A DNA stretch of 64,000 bases from CAYNST01 sp964434105. Lineage in GTDB: Bacteria > Pseudomonadota > Gammaproteobacteria > Pseudomonadales > Cellvibrionaceae. The stretch is from positions 1 to 64,000 of the forward strand of contig CAYSTJ010000010.1 in NCBI GenBank assembly GCA_964434105.1, in the 5' to 3' direction. Positions within the stretch are counted from its first letter, which is position 1. Every line of letters starts with the position of its first letter. The notes beneath the pieces are model-generated. The model saw only the letters and a program-made list of their open reading frames with translations, was not told the DNA's origin and did not search any database. Both the position numbers and the translations under genes were made by a program. Of this stretch, positions 1 to 7,736 are shown in pieces.

Positions 1-154
1 TGCCTGCCTTTGTCGTTTTATCCTGCTTCAGTATATTTAGCGCAATGTGCCGCAATCTTGCCAGGTTCTCCGCCCCGTGACCTTTTCGGACACGGCATTC
101 ATCCTTCCGGAAAGCCATGTTTAACACCCAATGCAGTTTGTTTTCGATCCCCCA
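1..154 (-). pseudogene. ISAs1-family transposase C-terminal remnant
   Basis: Read on the minus strand, an open frame begins at WGIENKLHWVLNMAF and continues through CRVRKGHGAENLA and RHIALNILKQDK. That is the conserved C-terminal part of ISAs1 / H-repeat (YhhI-like) transposases, normally about 370 residues. Upstream of position 154 the frame hits a stop and the similarity ends, so the N-terminal three quarters are missing. The C-terminal end runs off the left edge. The remnant abuts the toxin/immunity scraps to its right and probably marks an old insertion that trimmed the neighbouring lipoprotein gene. ISAs1 elements commonly sit beside rhs and other toxin loci. Recognised from motif memory, not a search. 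Confidence 0.72.
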
Positions 155-504
155 TCGGCAGTATCAATCAACGCTTCGCAAGTATCGCAGGCATAAATAT
201 AGGCCTGACCATCGTCGCAGACCAGTTCGGCGGTGCCGCCGGCGCGAACGGTAAAATCGCAGGACATCGCACCCTCCCCGCTCCGCATGACCGTGCCCCT
301 AACATAACACGGCAAGTAGTTATAGTGGTCGTGCATTTGCTTGGGGGTTATAGGTTTGGCGCGGTTCAGGAGCTGCGTTACCTGCTCGTTAGTCAGACGA
401 AAGTTCGCACACAGACCGGGTTGTTCATCACTACCTGTACTGTACACGCTGGTGCCGTGAAATTGCTGGCTGCCATTTAGGGTGCAACCTGAAATAGCGA
501 CCAA
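121..504 (-). CDS. Small lipoprotein-like protein, possible immunity protein of the adjacent amidase
   Basis: Unrecognised 127-residue product. The start shown is TTG, but the open frame extends upstream with a positively charged stretch (PKR) and a hydrophobic run ending in the lipobox-like AISGC. The true start is therefore probably a few codons upstream, overlapping the end of the amidase remnant, with AAGAGG as a possible ribosome site. Six cysteines lie after the lipobox, fitting a periplasmic protein. It directly follows an amidase fragment, the position expected of a periplasmic immunity protein against a peptidoglycan-degrading effector; this is inference. Its last codons overlap the ISAs1 remnant, so the native C-terminus may have been replaced. 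Confidence 0.5.
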   Translation of the reverse strand: MVAISGCTLNGSQQFHGTSVYSTGSDEQPGLCANFRLTNEQVTQLLNRAKPITPKQMHDHYNYLPCYVRGTVMRSGEGAMSCDFTVRAGGTAELVCDDGQAYIYACDTCEALIDTADGGSKTNCIGC

Positions 505-532
505 AATTCCGAGCAGGACCGTCCTCTTAGGT

Positions 533-832
533 TCACCATATGGCAGTCGCTGCCTCCGAGAGTTGCTTATAGGATATATCCGGATGACGGTAAATATCTC
601 CGACCTGCAGCGACAAGTGCAGACTAAGCTCTGTCACCAACCACTTTAGTGATGCATTCTGGTTGGCGTTAACGCTTTCGTAGGACTGACTTTTGGAATC
701 GTAGCTACCGACAATCTCGATACCGACAGAGTCGCTGTTACTGGGGTAACGATCAGGATAGCTCTTCCTTTTTTCATGCTGATGTAGATCATTCACTTTA
801 ACCGAATAAGAGGCGCCTTTTTTCAAATACAC
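533..832 (-). pseudogene. N-acetylmuramoyl-L-alanine amidase (PGRP/Amidase_2 type), C-terminal remnant
   Basis: The 99 residues carry the second half of a peptidoglycan-recognition/amidase domain: the core DRYPSNSDSVGIEIVG, the helix region SLKWLVTELSLHLSL and the zinc-site region IYRHPDIS. From memory, this arrangement is typical of amidases encoded near T6SS genes. The first half, with the other zinc ligands, is absent. The same frame is open without a start only to about 916, where a TGA precedes it. It should be enzymatically dead. The N-terminal half seems to have been replaced by the end of the upstream 361-residue gene, which suggests recombination between effector genes. Confidence 0.62.
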
Positions 833-875
833 GGCATTCGCCGCCGAGGTCTCCGTCGCAGAGCATTGTTGCCAT

Positions 876-1961
876 TTATTGAGGCAAAAATATTTCCGTA
901 GTTTTTCCGGCTTCGATCATTGCCTTCATCATTTTCATAAAGAGCACAGGGTCTTTCTCAAGTACGGAAATTGTGTCCAGATATTCCTTGACCGAGCCTT
1001 CTACAAGGAATAACAACATATCTATACCGCCACACTTATAACGTAAAAAATGCCATAACTTCGGACAATCCTGTTCGAGCCGGCGGCTTGTACTTGCTGC
1101 TCTGCCTAGCAAGCCCTGCGCCTTTAACAAGGCCATTAACACTTTACCGGTAGCTCCCCCCGATGTTTTGGCGAATTTACGCAGACCCGCCAGTTGCTTT
1201 TTAGCTCCCCAAGTGATACCCGGAGATATCATAATCTTCCGGGTAACTCTTGCAGCAATGATGCAAGCGATAGCCTGCGTGATACGTTCGCCCAATTTTT
1301 TTCCGGTAAGTTTAATCGATGATTGTTTAAGAACCTCTGAAGCGGCATCCAAATGCTCGACCATGGCTGAATCAATGAGTCCCCGATTTGAGGCGTTCAA
1401 TACAAACTCTTTCCCCAGGTCGTCGGGGAAAACCAATGCATTCGAGTCGACGACTTCAGCGATCACCCATTCGGGGATGAGCTTTATATATTCATAAACA
1501 ACAGCAAAAACCAGTTGGGTTAACGGATTATCAATCGAGGTCAGGTCGGTCTCCAGTAACTGACGAGTTGTGGCGCGGAGCATCGAAAACGCGGTGCGAT
1601 TCTCGATACCTATATCCACGACTCGTTCCATACCGGCCAATCCCAGACCCTCCCCTGTTCTCACAATGCCCGATGTTAGCGTAGTTATCGGTTGTACCGT
1701 TGCACTATAGACGCCGGCTATTCCGCCCGCCAACAGCGGTGACACGGCACCCGCGGAGCTCACTAGATCGTTGTAAGTTGCCTGTTTACGCAGCACACGA
1801 TACGAGGGTACATGACAGCCCATGTTGCATTTATCCCAATCTCTTTGGATTTCTTTCTGTGACCGCAGGGGTTTTATATTTGAAAACTGTGCCGCCTGCG
1901 CGCCCTTAATGTAGTCTTTGAAACCCACCTCACTGATAACCAGTCCGTTCATCTCTTTCAT
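876..1961 (-). CDS. Candidate T6SS-linked toxin with shared N-terminal tag (uncharacterised)
   Basis: 361 residues from an ATG preceded by AGGGAT. Residues 8-50 (SEVGFKDYIKGAQAAQFS through NMGCHV) are nearly the same as the N-terminal tag of a broken gene 0.8 kb upstream, while the rest is unrelated to it. That is a common-head, variable-body pattern. Residues about 70-100 are glycine/alanine-rich and hydrophobic, as is a stretch near 230-245, so a membrane-inserting activity is possible. No catalytic motif was recognised. It starts 23 bases after the lipoprotein gene at 1985-2542 in the same direction. The call as a secreted toxin rests on the shared head and context only. Confidence 0.5.
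   Translation of the reverse strand: MKEMNGLVISEVGFKDYIKGAQAAQFSNIKPLRSQKEIQRDWDKCNMGCHVPSYRVLRKQATYNDLVSSAGAVSPLLAGGIAGVYSATVQPITTLTSGIVRTGEGLGLAGMERVVDIGIENRTAFSMLRATTRQLLETDLTSIDNPLTQLVFAVVYEYIKLIPEWVIAEVVDSNALVFPDDLGKEFVLNASNRGLIDSAMVEHLDAASEVLKQSSIKLTGKKLGERITQAIACIIAARVTRKIMISPGITWGAKKQLAGLRKFAKTSGGATGKVLMALLKAQGLLGRAASTSRRLEQDCPKLWHFLRYKCGGIDMLLFLVEGSVKEYLDTISVLEKDPVLFMKMMKAMIEAGKTTEIFLPQ
1813..1936. repeat. Effector-head repeat, copy 1
   Basis: About 124 bp encoding the tag SEVGFKDYI-GAQAAQFS up to NMGC inside the 361-residue gene. It is largely identical to 2692-2799; the longest visible run covers the codons for GAQAAQF. Confidence 0.75.
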
Positions 1962-1984
1962 ACAAAATCCCTATTTAATCGCAG

Positions 1985-2542
1985 TTATTTTTCAAGGTCG
2001 ACGCGGTCGACAAATTCGCCTATAAAAGGTTGTACATTATCAAGATACTCTTTCCGTGTATTAAAAGAAATATACGCCATATTTTCCGTAGAACGCTTTA
2101 AGTAGAATTCCAGAAAGTACTGCACATTAAACGGTTCGGGCAATGTTACGTCATAAAACACACCTTGGATTCCGCCCCGGTTAGCCTCACCATAATCGAT
2201 CAACGCTTTATTGCGCGCCTCCTCGTAATTCAGCGATGATCGTAGATAACTTTTGCTATACTCGTCGAGCGTCGGCATTTCTTCGTCGTAGGATGACGTA
2301 GGGTAGACGTCTATAGACGCAATTGATCCAACGTCTGTTAGTACCTCTATACTCCGAATGCCAGAATCATATTGGACATCCTGAACTACATCCCAGCCCT
2401 CCGGTAAAGCTAAGTTGACGCCGCCTTTTTTATAGAGTTGGGCAGCGGTTGCAACTGACTTCTGTTCGCCACAGGCGGCAGTAAGCAAGATAAAACAAGC
2501 GAGATGGAAGTACGCTGAACGGCGGTAACTACCGGATTTCAT
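1985..2542 (-). CDS. Lipoprotein, putative T6SS immunity protein (paralogue A)
   Basis: 185 residues starting at MKSGSYRRSAYF. The signal peptide ends in the lipobox LTAAC, so the mature protein should be a lipoprotein facing the periplasm. The reading frame is open further upstream, but that extension crosses the effector-tail scrap and has no reason to be translated. The mature part (LPEGWDVV, TLDEYSKSYLRSSL, EPFNVQYFLEF, AYISFNTRKEYL) matches the protein at 2859-3416 along its whole length, though clearly diverged. The first 28 residues and the upstream DNA are almost identical. Duplicated lipoproteins behind toxin tails are typical of orphan immunity genes. Family name not known to me. 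Confidence 0.72.
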   Translation of the reverse strand: MKSGSYRRSAYFHLACFILLTAACGEQKSVATAAQLYKKGGVNLALPEGWDVVQDVQYDSGIRSIEVLTDVGSIASIDVYPTSSYDEEMPTLDEYSKSYLRSSLNYEEARNKALIDYGEANRGGIQGVFYDVTLPEPFNVQYFLEFYLKRSTENMAYISFNTRKEYLDNVQPFIGEFVDRVDLEK

Positions 2543-2641
2543 GGTTCGGTTCCGTTTGGGATAGTGAATCGCCGGATTATAATCGGTTCTGTTCATGTTC
2601 CATAGTGGACAATCTCTTACATTCGTGTAGGAAATCGACGA
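2459..2641. repeat. Immunity-gene leader repeat, copy A
   Basis: About 183 bp, nearly identical to 3333-3516. It covers the lipoprotein signal peptide codons, the upstream region and the effector-tail peptide VVDFLHECKRLSTMEHE in another frame. The sharp fall in identity on both sides shows recombination or duplication limited to this block. Confidence 0.88.
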
Positions 2642-2830
2642 CCGGAGGCTCAGGCAACGACGGTGGGCGCGACATATCCTTTGACAGCCCATGTTGCATT
2701 TATCCCAGCTTCTCTGAATGGCTTCCTGTGCCTGCAATGGTCGGATACTTGAAAACTGTGCCGCCTGCGCGCCATTAATGTAGTCTTTGAAACCCACTTC
2801 GCTCAATAGTTTTCCGTCTATTTTTCTCGT
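2577..2830 (-). pseudogene. Relic of a tagged effector gene: head and tail fused, body lost
   Basis: The head (KIDGKLLSEVGFKDYINGAQAAQFSSI up to CNMGCQ, split here by position: about 2690-2815) is followed in a shifted frame by a 32-residue tail ending VVDFLHECKRLSTMEHE-QNRL and a TAA at 2577-2579. The expected start site reads ACG (2828-2830) behind the good ribosome site AAGGGAG, consistent with an ATG-to-ACG mutation. Compared with the 361-residue protein, the whole body is missing. The tail sits 34 bases before the lipoprotein start at 2542, the normal place for an effector end. Dead gene; the reading of its parts is inference from the repeats. Confidence 0.6.
2692..2799. repeat. Effector-head repeat, copy 2
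   Basis: Second copy of the segment at 1813-1936, encoding GFKDYINGAQAAQFSSI through DKCNMGC. It ends where the frame of the relic gene breaks. Confidence 0.75.
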
Positions 2831-2858
2831 AAACTCCCTTCTCTATAGAAATTGATAA

Positions 2859-3416
2859 TCACTGACCCAAATCGGTATACTGAACAAACTCATCAATGTA
2901 CTGTTGCACACCTCCAAGATGTTCCTGCCGGGTGTTAAACGTAATATACGCTAACTTTCCTGGGGACTGCTTTGGGTGAAATTCCAACATGTACTGAACA
3001 TTAAACGGTTCGGACAGCGTTATGTCATAAAAGACTCCCCGGGAACTCCCGCGCCTTACCTCTCCGGAATCAATCTTTGCTTTAGCCCGTGCCTCCTCAT
3101 ATCTCAATGATGATTGGATGTAGCTTATGCTGTATTCATCGAGGGTTGGCAATGGTTTTTCATAGAATGCCTTGTGGTATATGTCAATAGTCACGGTCGA
3201 ACCAATCCCGGTTAAGATTGCAACTGTGCGTATATTAGAATCATGCAGCACATCCTCGATCACCTCCCATTCTTCCGGCAGCGTTAGGATAATGCCATCT
3301 CTTTTATAGGGATAGGTGGACGTTACCTCTAACTTCTGTTCGCCACAGGCGGCAGTAAGCAAGATAAAACAAGCGAGAAGGAAGTACGCTGAGCGGCGGT
3401 AACTACCGGATTTCAT
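2859..3416 (-). CDS. Lipoprotein, putative T6SS immunity protein (paralogue B)
   Basis: 185 residues, the same length as paralogue A, with the same signal peptide and lipobox LTAAC followed by GEQK. The mature domain shares LPEEWEVIEDV, TLDEYSISYIQSSL, EPFNVQYMLEF and AYITFNTRQEHL with A. The start ATG at 3414-3416 is chosen because the lipobox lies at residues 18-22 from it. Behind it, the vestige at 3451-3582 ends in the same tail peptide as copy A. Two diverged immunity-like genes in series suggest protection against two related toxins, or retained orphan immunity. Confidence 0.72.
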   Translation of the reverse strand: MKSGSYRRSAYFLLACFILLTAACGEQKLEVTSTYPYKRDGIILTLPEEWEVIEDVLHDSNIRTVAILTGIGSTVTIDIYHKAFYEKPLPTLDEYSISYIQSSLRYEEARAKAKIDSGEVRRGSSRGVFYDITLSEPFNVQYMLEFHPKQSPGKLAYITFNTRQEHLGGVQQYIDEFVQYTDLGQ

Positions 3417-3516
3417 GGTGCGGTTCCGTTTGGGGTAGTGAATCGCCGGATTATAAACGGTTATATTCATGTTCCATAGTGGACAATCTCTTACATTCGT
3501 GTAGGAAATCGACGAC
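3333..3516. repeat. Immunity-gene leader repeat, copy B
   Basis: Second copy of the block at 2459-2641, with only scattered substitutions. Includes the tail peptide VVDFLHECKRLSTMEHE-YNRL ahead of paralogue B. Confidence 0.88.
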
Positions 3517-3582
3517 AAGCCGCAGCGGGTCTGAGGCGCTGAAGGTGGCCGCGATGATGCTGCGGTAGCTCACATCGCAGCG
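3451..3582 (-). pseudogene. Effector C-terminal vestige ahead of immunity paralogue B
   Basis: An open frame without a start, running from a TGA at 3583-3585 through DVSYRSIIAATFSASDP to VVDFLHECKRLSTMEHE-YNRL and a TAA at 3451-3453. Its last 20 or so residues match the tail of the relic at 2577-2675, while the preceding residues differ. It ends 34 bases before the lipoprotein start, exactly as in copy A. Interpreted as the surviving end of a deleted effector gene. Confidence 0.5.
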
Positions 3583-3682
3583 TCAGGACGGAATTTTTGG
3601 CGTAACACATCCATTGTCATCGCCCTCCGTCGTCTAAATTCACCGACATATCATAAGATGTCAGGCTCCACATGAGATAGTT

Positions 3683-4633
3683 TTAAACGTCTGACTTCCG
3701 CTCAACAAAGATAAACTTGTTATTATCCAGAACTCTTTCACCCTCCCACCGATAGGCAACCAGTTTTCCATTGCTGGCCACCGAATAATCGAGACAGGCG
3801 ACATTGTCGGCCAGCTTTTCCGGATGACCTTTAAACCAGTAGTGTCCCATAAAAACGGGCTTTTCACCGGAGGGGTATCCAATGAGACTGTTTGCGGGAA
3901 ATGGAAGAGCCGCGGTCTCCTCGTCCAGCAACCCGGCCGGCATTGTAATATCGCCCCAAGTACATTCGCTGTTAAGCCACCACCGCGTGCGAACCTGGTG
4001 GCGCAGATTTCCGTATTTATCTGTGAAATAGCTTCCTTCGGGAAGGGTATGCTCTACGCCTTTCAACAGGACTTCAACGGCGTCATAGGCGGCGCCTTCT
4101 TTGTTACTATAGGTTGAAAGCAGCCGGTTGGTGATCGTGTTGTCGGTGTTCAGAAATGGTTTTAACGCGGCTATGTGGTTCTCAGCCCAGCAGGCGTGCA
4201 CTGCCCGAATTCCCCCGAGATCAAGCCACAGTGGTAACGAACGGAAGAAATCCAGAACCTCTTTTAATTCGGATTTTCTTTTTGCACCCAGATAATCCCG
4301 CAGAAAGGCCAGGTGTTGGTGAGTATTTGTATTATTGCGTGGTCGCAGCCAGGTTCCCGGCCTGTCCGGGTGTTCAGTGTGATAGCCCAGGGCGTTGAAT
4401 TCGTGATTACCCATTACTGCTTTCGCGGCGCCCTGCTTTATCATCGGCATCACTGTTTGCAGGACCTCCCGCTGTTGCGACCCACGATCAATAAAATCAC
4501 CGAGAAATAGGGCTGTACGGGATGGATGGCGGTGACAACCATCGACAAATGCGTAACCCATAAGGTGCAGTAATTCTTTCAGTTCATCGGCGTGACCGTG
4601 GATATCTCCGATGACATCATAGTGTTCATCCAT
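3683..4633 (-). CDS. Calcineurin-like metallophosphoesterase
   Basis: 316 residues from an ATG with the strong ribosome site AGGAAGAAG; a longer frame to 4699 exists but lacks one. Family motifs are visible in order: DVIGDIHGH (residues about 6-14), FLGDFIDRGS (about 45) and VMGNHEF (about 75), then later metal-binding histidines including VHACW and MGHYWFKGH near residue 270. These are the dinuclear-metal motifs of PPP-type phosphatases, including bacterial protein phosphatases and symmetrical diadenosine tetraphosphatases. The substrate cannot be told from sequence. It stands alone between the immunity-like genes and a pseudogene, and has no visible T6SS link. Confidence 0.85.
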   Translation of the reverse strand: MDEHYDVIGDIHGHADELKELLHLMGYAFVDGCHRHPSRTALFLGDFIDRGSQQREVLQTVMPMIKQGAAKAVMGNHEFNALGYHTEHPDRPGTWLRPRNNTNTHQHLAFLRDYLGAKRKSELKEVLDFFRSLPLWLDLGGIRAVHACWAENHIAALKPFLNTDNTITNRLLSTYSNKEGAAYDAVEVLLKGVEHTLPEGSYFTDKYGNLRHQVRTRWWLNSECTWGDITMPAGLLDEETAALPFPANSLIGYPSGEKPVFMGHYWFKGHPEKLADNVACLDYSVASNGKLVAYRWEGERVLDNNKFIFVERKSDV

Positions 4634-4945
4634 TGGCTTCTTCCTTTCTGGAATGTTTGATACAGTGAGGCTATTGTAGCGCGCCGGCAATTTTACCATT
4701 ATGGCGGGATTGAATATTCAGTGGGTGTAGGTTTTTGAGCCACTATGGGACACCAGGTGCTCGGCATTGGAATCATTTGATTGGGACCGCGCTTATTTGA
4801 GGTCCTTTGACAGGCTCAAGGTGAGCGAGCTTTGGCAGGCTCCGGAGGCACGGGTCAACTGGTTTTTTGTTTTGACCGTACAGCTTATACAATACCGTGG
4901 GAATTGGGCGCGCTTTCGTAAATAGCCCACAGAATTCAATTATTT
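4634..4945. other. Intergenic region, no gene seen
   Basis: Upstream of the phosphoesterase and of the broken oxidoreductase. The stretch CCTTTGACAGGCTCAAGG near 4802 resembles short dispersed intergenic repeats found in many genomes. I see no credible coding frame. Confidence 0.5.
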
Positions 4946-5445
4946 ATGCCGACACTATTCGATCCAATTACCATCGGAGATCTAAACCTGCCGAACCATA
5001 TCATCATGGCGCCACTGACTCGTTGTCGCGCCGGGCCGGGCCGCGTCCCCGGGGAGCTGATGGTGGAATGCTACCTCCAGCGCGCAGGCGCCTGATTATT
5101 GGCGAAGCCACGTCTGTAACGCCTATGGGCGTAGGTTCCCCCAATACTCCGGGCATCTGGTCCGAGGCGCAGGTGGCGGGCTGGCGCAAGGTGACCGACG
5201 CCGTACATGCCGGGGGCGGAAGAATTTTGTGGCAGCTTTGGCATATGGGGCGGATTTCCGACCCGATCTACCTCAATGGACAGCTGCCCGTGGCACCCAG
5301 CGCATTGAAGCCAACCGGTCACGTCGGCCTTTTACGGCCCCACAAGGCGTATGAGACCCCGCGAGCACTGGAAACAGAATAGGTGGCCGATGTGGTAGAA
5401 GCATTTCGGGTAGGCGCGGAGAATGCGCGCAGTGGCGGCTTAAAA
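4946..5445 (+). pseudogene. Old yellow enzyme family (NADH:flavin oxidoreductase) pseudogene
   Basis: Starts as a normal N-ethylmaleimide-reductase type protein, MPTLFDPITIGDLNLPNHII and MAPLTRCRA, then runs to a TGA near 5091. The homology resumes in another frame with LIIGEATSVTPMG, ILWQLWHMGRIS (the flavin-site histidine/glutamine region) and PRALETE, then meets a TAG at 5380-5382. It continues as VVEAFRVGAENARSGG before losing all similarity. A frameshift, an internal stop and loss of the second half of a roughly 360-residue enzyme make it non-functional. Confidence 0.82.
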
Positions 5446-5571
5446 CGTCATCAAGCTGTTGATGACAGCAAGGAGAAGATCGGGTAGAGTATTGACTTCT
5501 TCAGAACAGACCACCTCAGTCAGAAAAACTCGGTCGTTGTAGTAGACTGGCAACCAGGGAAGGGAAGACAA

Positions 5572-6546
5572 ATGCCTAAAGGAATTTTTAAATCAGTGGG
5601 AAAGAATGCAGCTAACGAGAAGCGCGACGTCAAGCTGGTCCAGATATACCTCAATTTATTTAAAAATCTTGAAAAGATCCCAATAATTTTAACTGAGGAT
5701 GGCTTGATTGGCACCCAAACAATCGGAGCAATCGAAGAGTTTCAATTCAAATCAGTCGGCATGACCTATCCAGACGGTCGAGTCGATCCCAATGGGAAAA
5801 CTTTCCGTTACCTAACGATGTATCTGGACAGTAGCGAACAGGATATTATCGAGCAGCAGCTTGGTCAGCTACGTCGCTTAGGAAAAGCAGCACCATCTCT
5901 TTCAGCAGCGACAGTTCGATCTCGCGCGGGGCTAAGCTCCCTATACGTTACTTATTCGGGAGTACGCAATTCTCGGAAAGTCGTGTCGTCTTACAGCATG
6001 GACGTCATCAAGCTTGCACTGAAGCAGTCCGGCATGGACAAGGCTGTGATTACTTCGACGTTCCGTACTCCTGAAGAACAAGCGAGTATTATGCTACGCA
6101 ACGCCAAGAAGGACCTGGCCAGTCAATATCGACTCTACGGCCAGACCGGTGACGCAGTGCTCAAGCATTATGAAAATAACAAGAACAAACCTGATTCAGA
6201 AATCGTAGCTTTAATGGTTAGAGAAATTGACGAGCAATCCGCCAAGGGCAGGAGGGTATCCAAACACTGTGTGCCAGAATCAACTTATCAAAAGCTGAAC
6301 ATAATTGACATCGGTCTTAATTCTACACGTTCTGCAAGCCAGAGATTCAACTCGCGTAAATTCACCGCGGCACTCGCCGACCTTGTTAAAGAAGGTTATA
6401 TCGATAAACTGATTGATGAGACGGGAAAGTCAAACGCCTGTTGGCATATCGAGATCAAACCCAATAAAAAGAGCATTTCGGACTACGACAACGGTTCGAT
6501 ACTGCTCCCCGCCAAACACTTAACGGGAAGTATGCTTTTATGCTAA
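5572..6546 (+). CDS. Peptidoglycan peptidase, M15/VanY-like, with N-terminal PG-binding-like domain; candidate T6SS effector
   Basis: 324 residues with ribosome site AAGGGAAG. Residues 1-85 look like a peptidoglycan-binding domain (DGLIGTQTIGAIEEFQ, then VDPNGKTFRYL). Residues about 135-300 carry an M15-type zinc peptidase pattern: a fold entry at ITSTFRTPEEQ, the first zinc ligands in SKH(232) and D246 of NIIDIG, and the last in WHIE with E294 catalytic and H292 ligand. Such enzymes cut peptide stems between amino acids. There is no signal peptide, so it must be exported otherwise; T6SS delivery is likely given the locus and the overlapping downstream partner. A phage-type endolysin is the alternative. 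Confidence 0.72.
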   Translation: MPKGIFKSVGKNAANEKRDVKLVQIYLNLFKNLEKIPIILTEDGLIGTQTIGAIEEFQFKSVGMTYPDGRVDPNGKTFRYLTMYLDSSEQDIIEQQLGQLRRLGKAAPSLSAATVRSRAGLSSLYVTYSGVRNSRKVVSSYSMDVIKLALKQSGMDKAVITSTFRTPEEQASIMLRNAKKDLASQYRLYGQTGDAVLKHYENNKNKPDSEIVALMVREIDEQSAKGRRVSKHCVPESTYQKLNIIDIGLNSTRSASQRFNSRKFTAALADLVKEGYIDKLIDETGKSNACWHIEIKPNKKSISDYDNGSILLPAKHLTGSMLLC

Positions 6547-7100
6547 AAATTGGTCTTATAGCAGTGCTTCTTCTGTTCTGCAACACGGCATGCGCCCATC
6601 AGGAGGCAGACGTCACGCCCTGCCCATATTCGGAGGCGATAACGCAGCATATAGCTGCCCCACCCAACGCCAAAGTCTCTCAACATCAGTCCGGCGTCGA
6701 TATTGATAGCCATGAGTTGACGAAGACGCATATTGTTGAATTCGTAAATGGCGACGTTGCGACAATTGAACAGAAGTACTGCTCGATGTACAACTTTTCA
6801 GTCATTTACACAGTATCTTCAATTAGTGAACAAGCGTTTAAAGACGGCCTAAAGAACATTCACAGGCTCATTGATGCTGTTGAGCAGAACTATCACTTGA
6901 AGGCTCCCCTTGAAGACATCGTGAATATGACGATGAATCAAAGAAAACTGTCATTGCAGGACTCGTTTGGTTTTGGCCTGCCAGGTCAAGCGGTAACCTC
7001 GGATAGCCATGTGGAGCACAGCCTCAGCTTCACGCGTCTACCGGGTGGAAAGACGGCAAAGGCAGAAATACATTTCTATTTTGCTTTGGATGGCATGTAA
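6540..7100 (+). CDS. Exported partner / immunity protein of the M15-like peptidase
   Basis: 186 residues with a clear signal peptide MLKIGLIAVLLLFCNTACA. The cysteine of NTAC could also serve for lipid attachment. The ATG overlaps the last seven bases of the peptidase gene (ATGCTAA), so translation should be coupled. No known domain recognised. Coupled expression of a cell-wall-cutting enzyme lacking a signal with a periplasmic protein is the standard layout of a T6SS effector/immunity pair. The function is inferred from this layout only. Confidence 0.62.
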   Translation: MLKIGLIAVLLLFCNTACAHQEADVTPCPYSEAITQHIAAPPNAKVSQHQSGVDIDSHELTKTHIVEFVNGDVATIEQKYCSMYNFSVIYTVSSISEQAFKDGLKNIHRLIDAVEQNYHLKAPLEDIVNMTMNQRKLSLQDSFGFGLPGQAVTSDSHVEHSLSFTRLPGGKTAKAEIHFYFALDGM

Positions 7101-7331
7101 CAGCCAACCAAAGCGGGAAGCTAAGGCAGTGTTGTGTATTCTCGGATCGGGATCCGCCCAATAGTGGAAGAGCGTTTTACGCAGCATCCGGCAAACAAAA
7201 TTTTCTGGAAAATTATTACGATTGCGCTTAGAATTGGCATGCGCCGGGCAACCGGAGTGTCGTCCGCTTGCGCATTTTAAACATTTAAGGAACGGGCGCT
7301 TCAGCCCGACAGACCAATACAGGAGCAGGCA
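7101..7331. other. Intergenic region with small hairpin
   Basis: No gene seen. A short inverted repeat CGGGCGCTTCAGCCCG lies about 30 bases before the next start codon, in the likely leader of the PH-like/rhomboid operon. Confidence 0.4.
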
Positions 7332-7736
7332 ATGAAAAAGGAAGAGGCGCAGACGCATATCGAGCTGCATCTAACAGAGGGAGATTCACTGATCAGCTTT
7401 TTTCAAGCAGTTCAACCCTTCAAAATATGGTTGTTTTTTCTCATCGGGCCACTGGCTGTGTTTAGCATGAAGACCTACTTTATGGCGGTGACGAAGAAGG
7501 GCCTTTATTTCCATCGTTTGAACCTGCTGGGCAAGTTCAGTGGTATGGATTTCTTTCCTTTTGACGAGATTGAGAGCGTTGCCATTGGCAAGGGCATACT
7601 CCAGCGGCCAATGCGGTTTCAGTTCAGGAACGGGCGGAAGCTAAAAGTTAGCGCGCAGCTGAAAGGTGTTGAAAAGATTGCCAAATTGACCGCCGAAGCA
7701 CAGCAGCATATCGAACAGAATATCGCTCAAGCGTAA
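7332..7736 (+). CDS. Small membrane protein with PH-like domain
   Basis: 134 residues, ribosome site AGGAG. One or two membrane-spanning segments lie at about 31-55 (IWLFFLIGPLAVF). They are followed by a region resembling a bacterial PH domain: AVTKKGLYFHRL, FPFDEIESVAIGKG, FRNGRKLKVSA. Such proteins are membrane-associated and mostly uncharacterised. The stop codon overlaps the ATG of the rhomboid gene by one base (TAATG), so the two are translationally coupled and may act together in membrane-protein handling. The pairing is an observation; the joint role is a guess. Confidence 0.6.
   Translation: MKKEEAQTHIELHLTEGDSLISFFQAVQPFKIWLFFLIGPLAVFSMKTYFMAVTKKGLYFHRLNLLGKFSGMDFFPFDEIESVAIGKGILQRPMRFQFRNGRKLKVSAQLKGVEKIAKLTAEAQQHIEQNIAQA

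Noticed and set aside
10..480. A 156-codon plus-strand frame
   Set aside because: Antisense to the lipoprotein-like gene and the ISAs1 remnant, both better supported.
2543..2806. A single 273-residue fusion of the effector head with lipoprotein A
   Set aside because: The signal peptide and lipobox begin at 2542 and are shared with paralogue B, so the upstream frame continuity is accidental.
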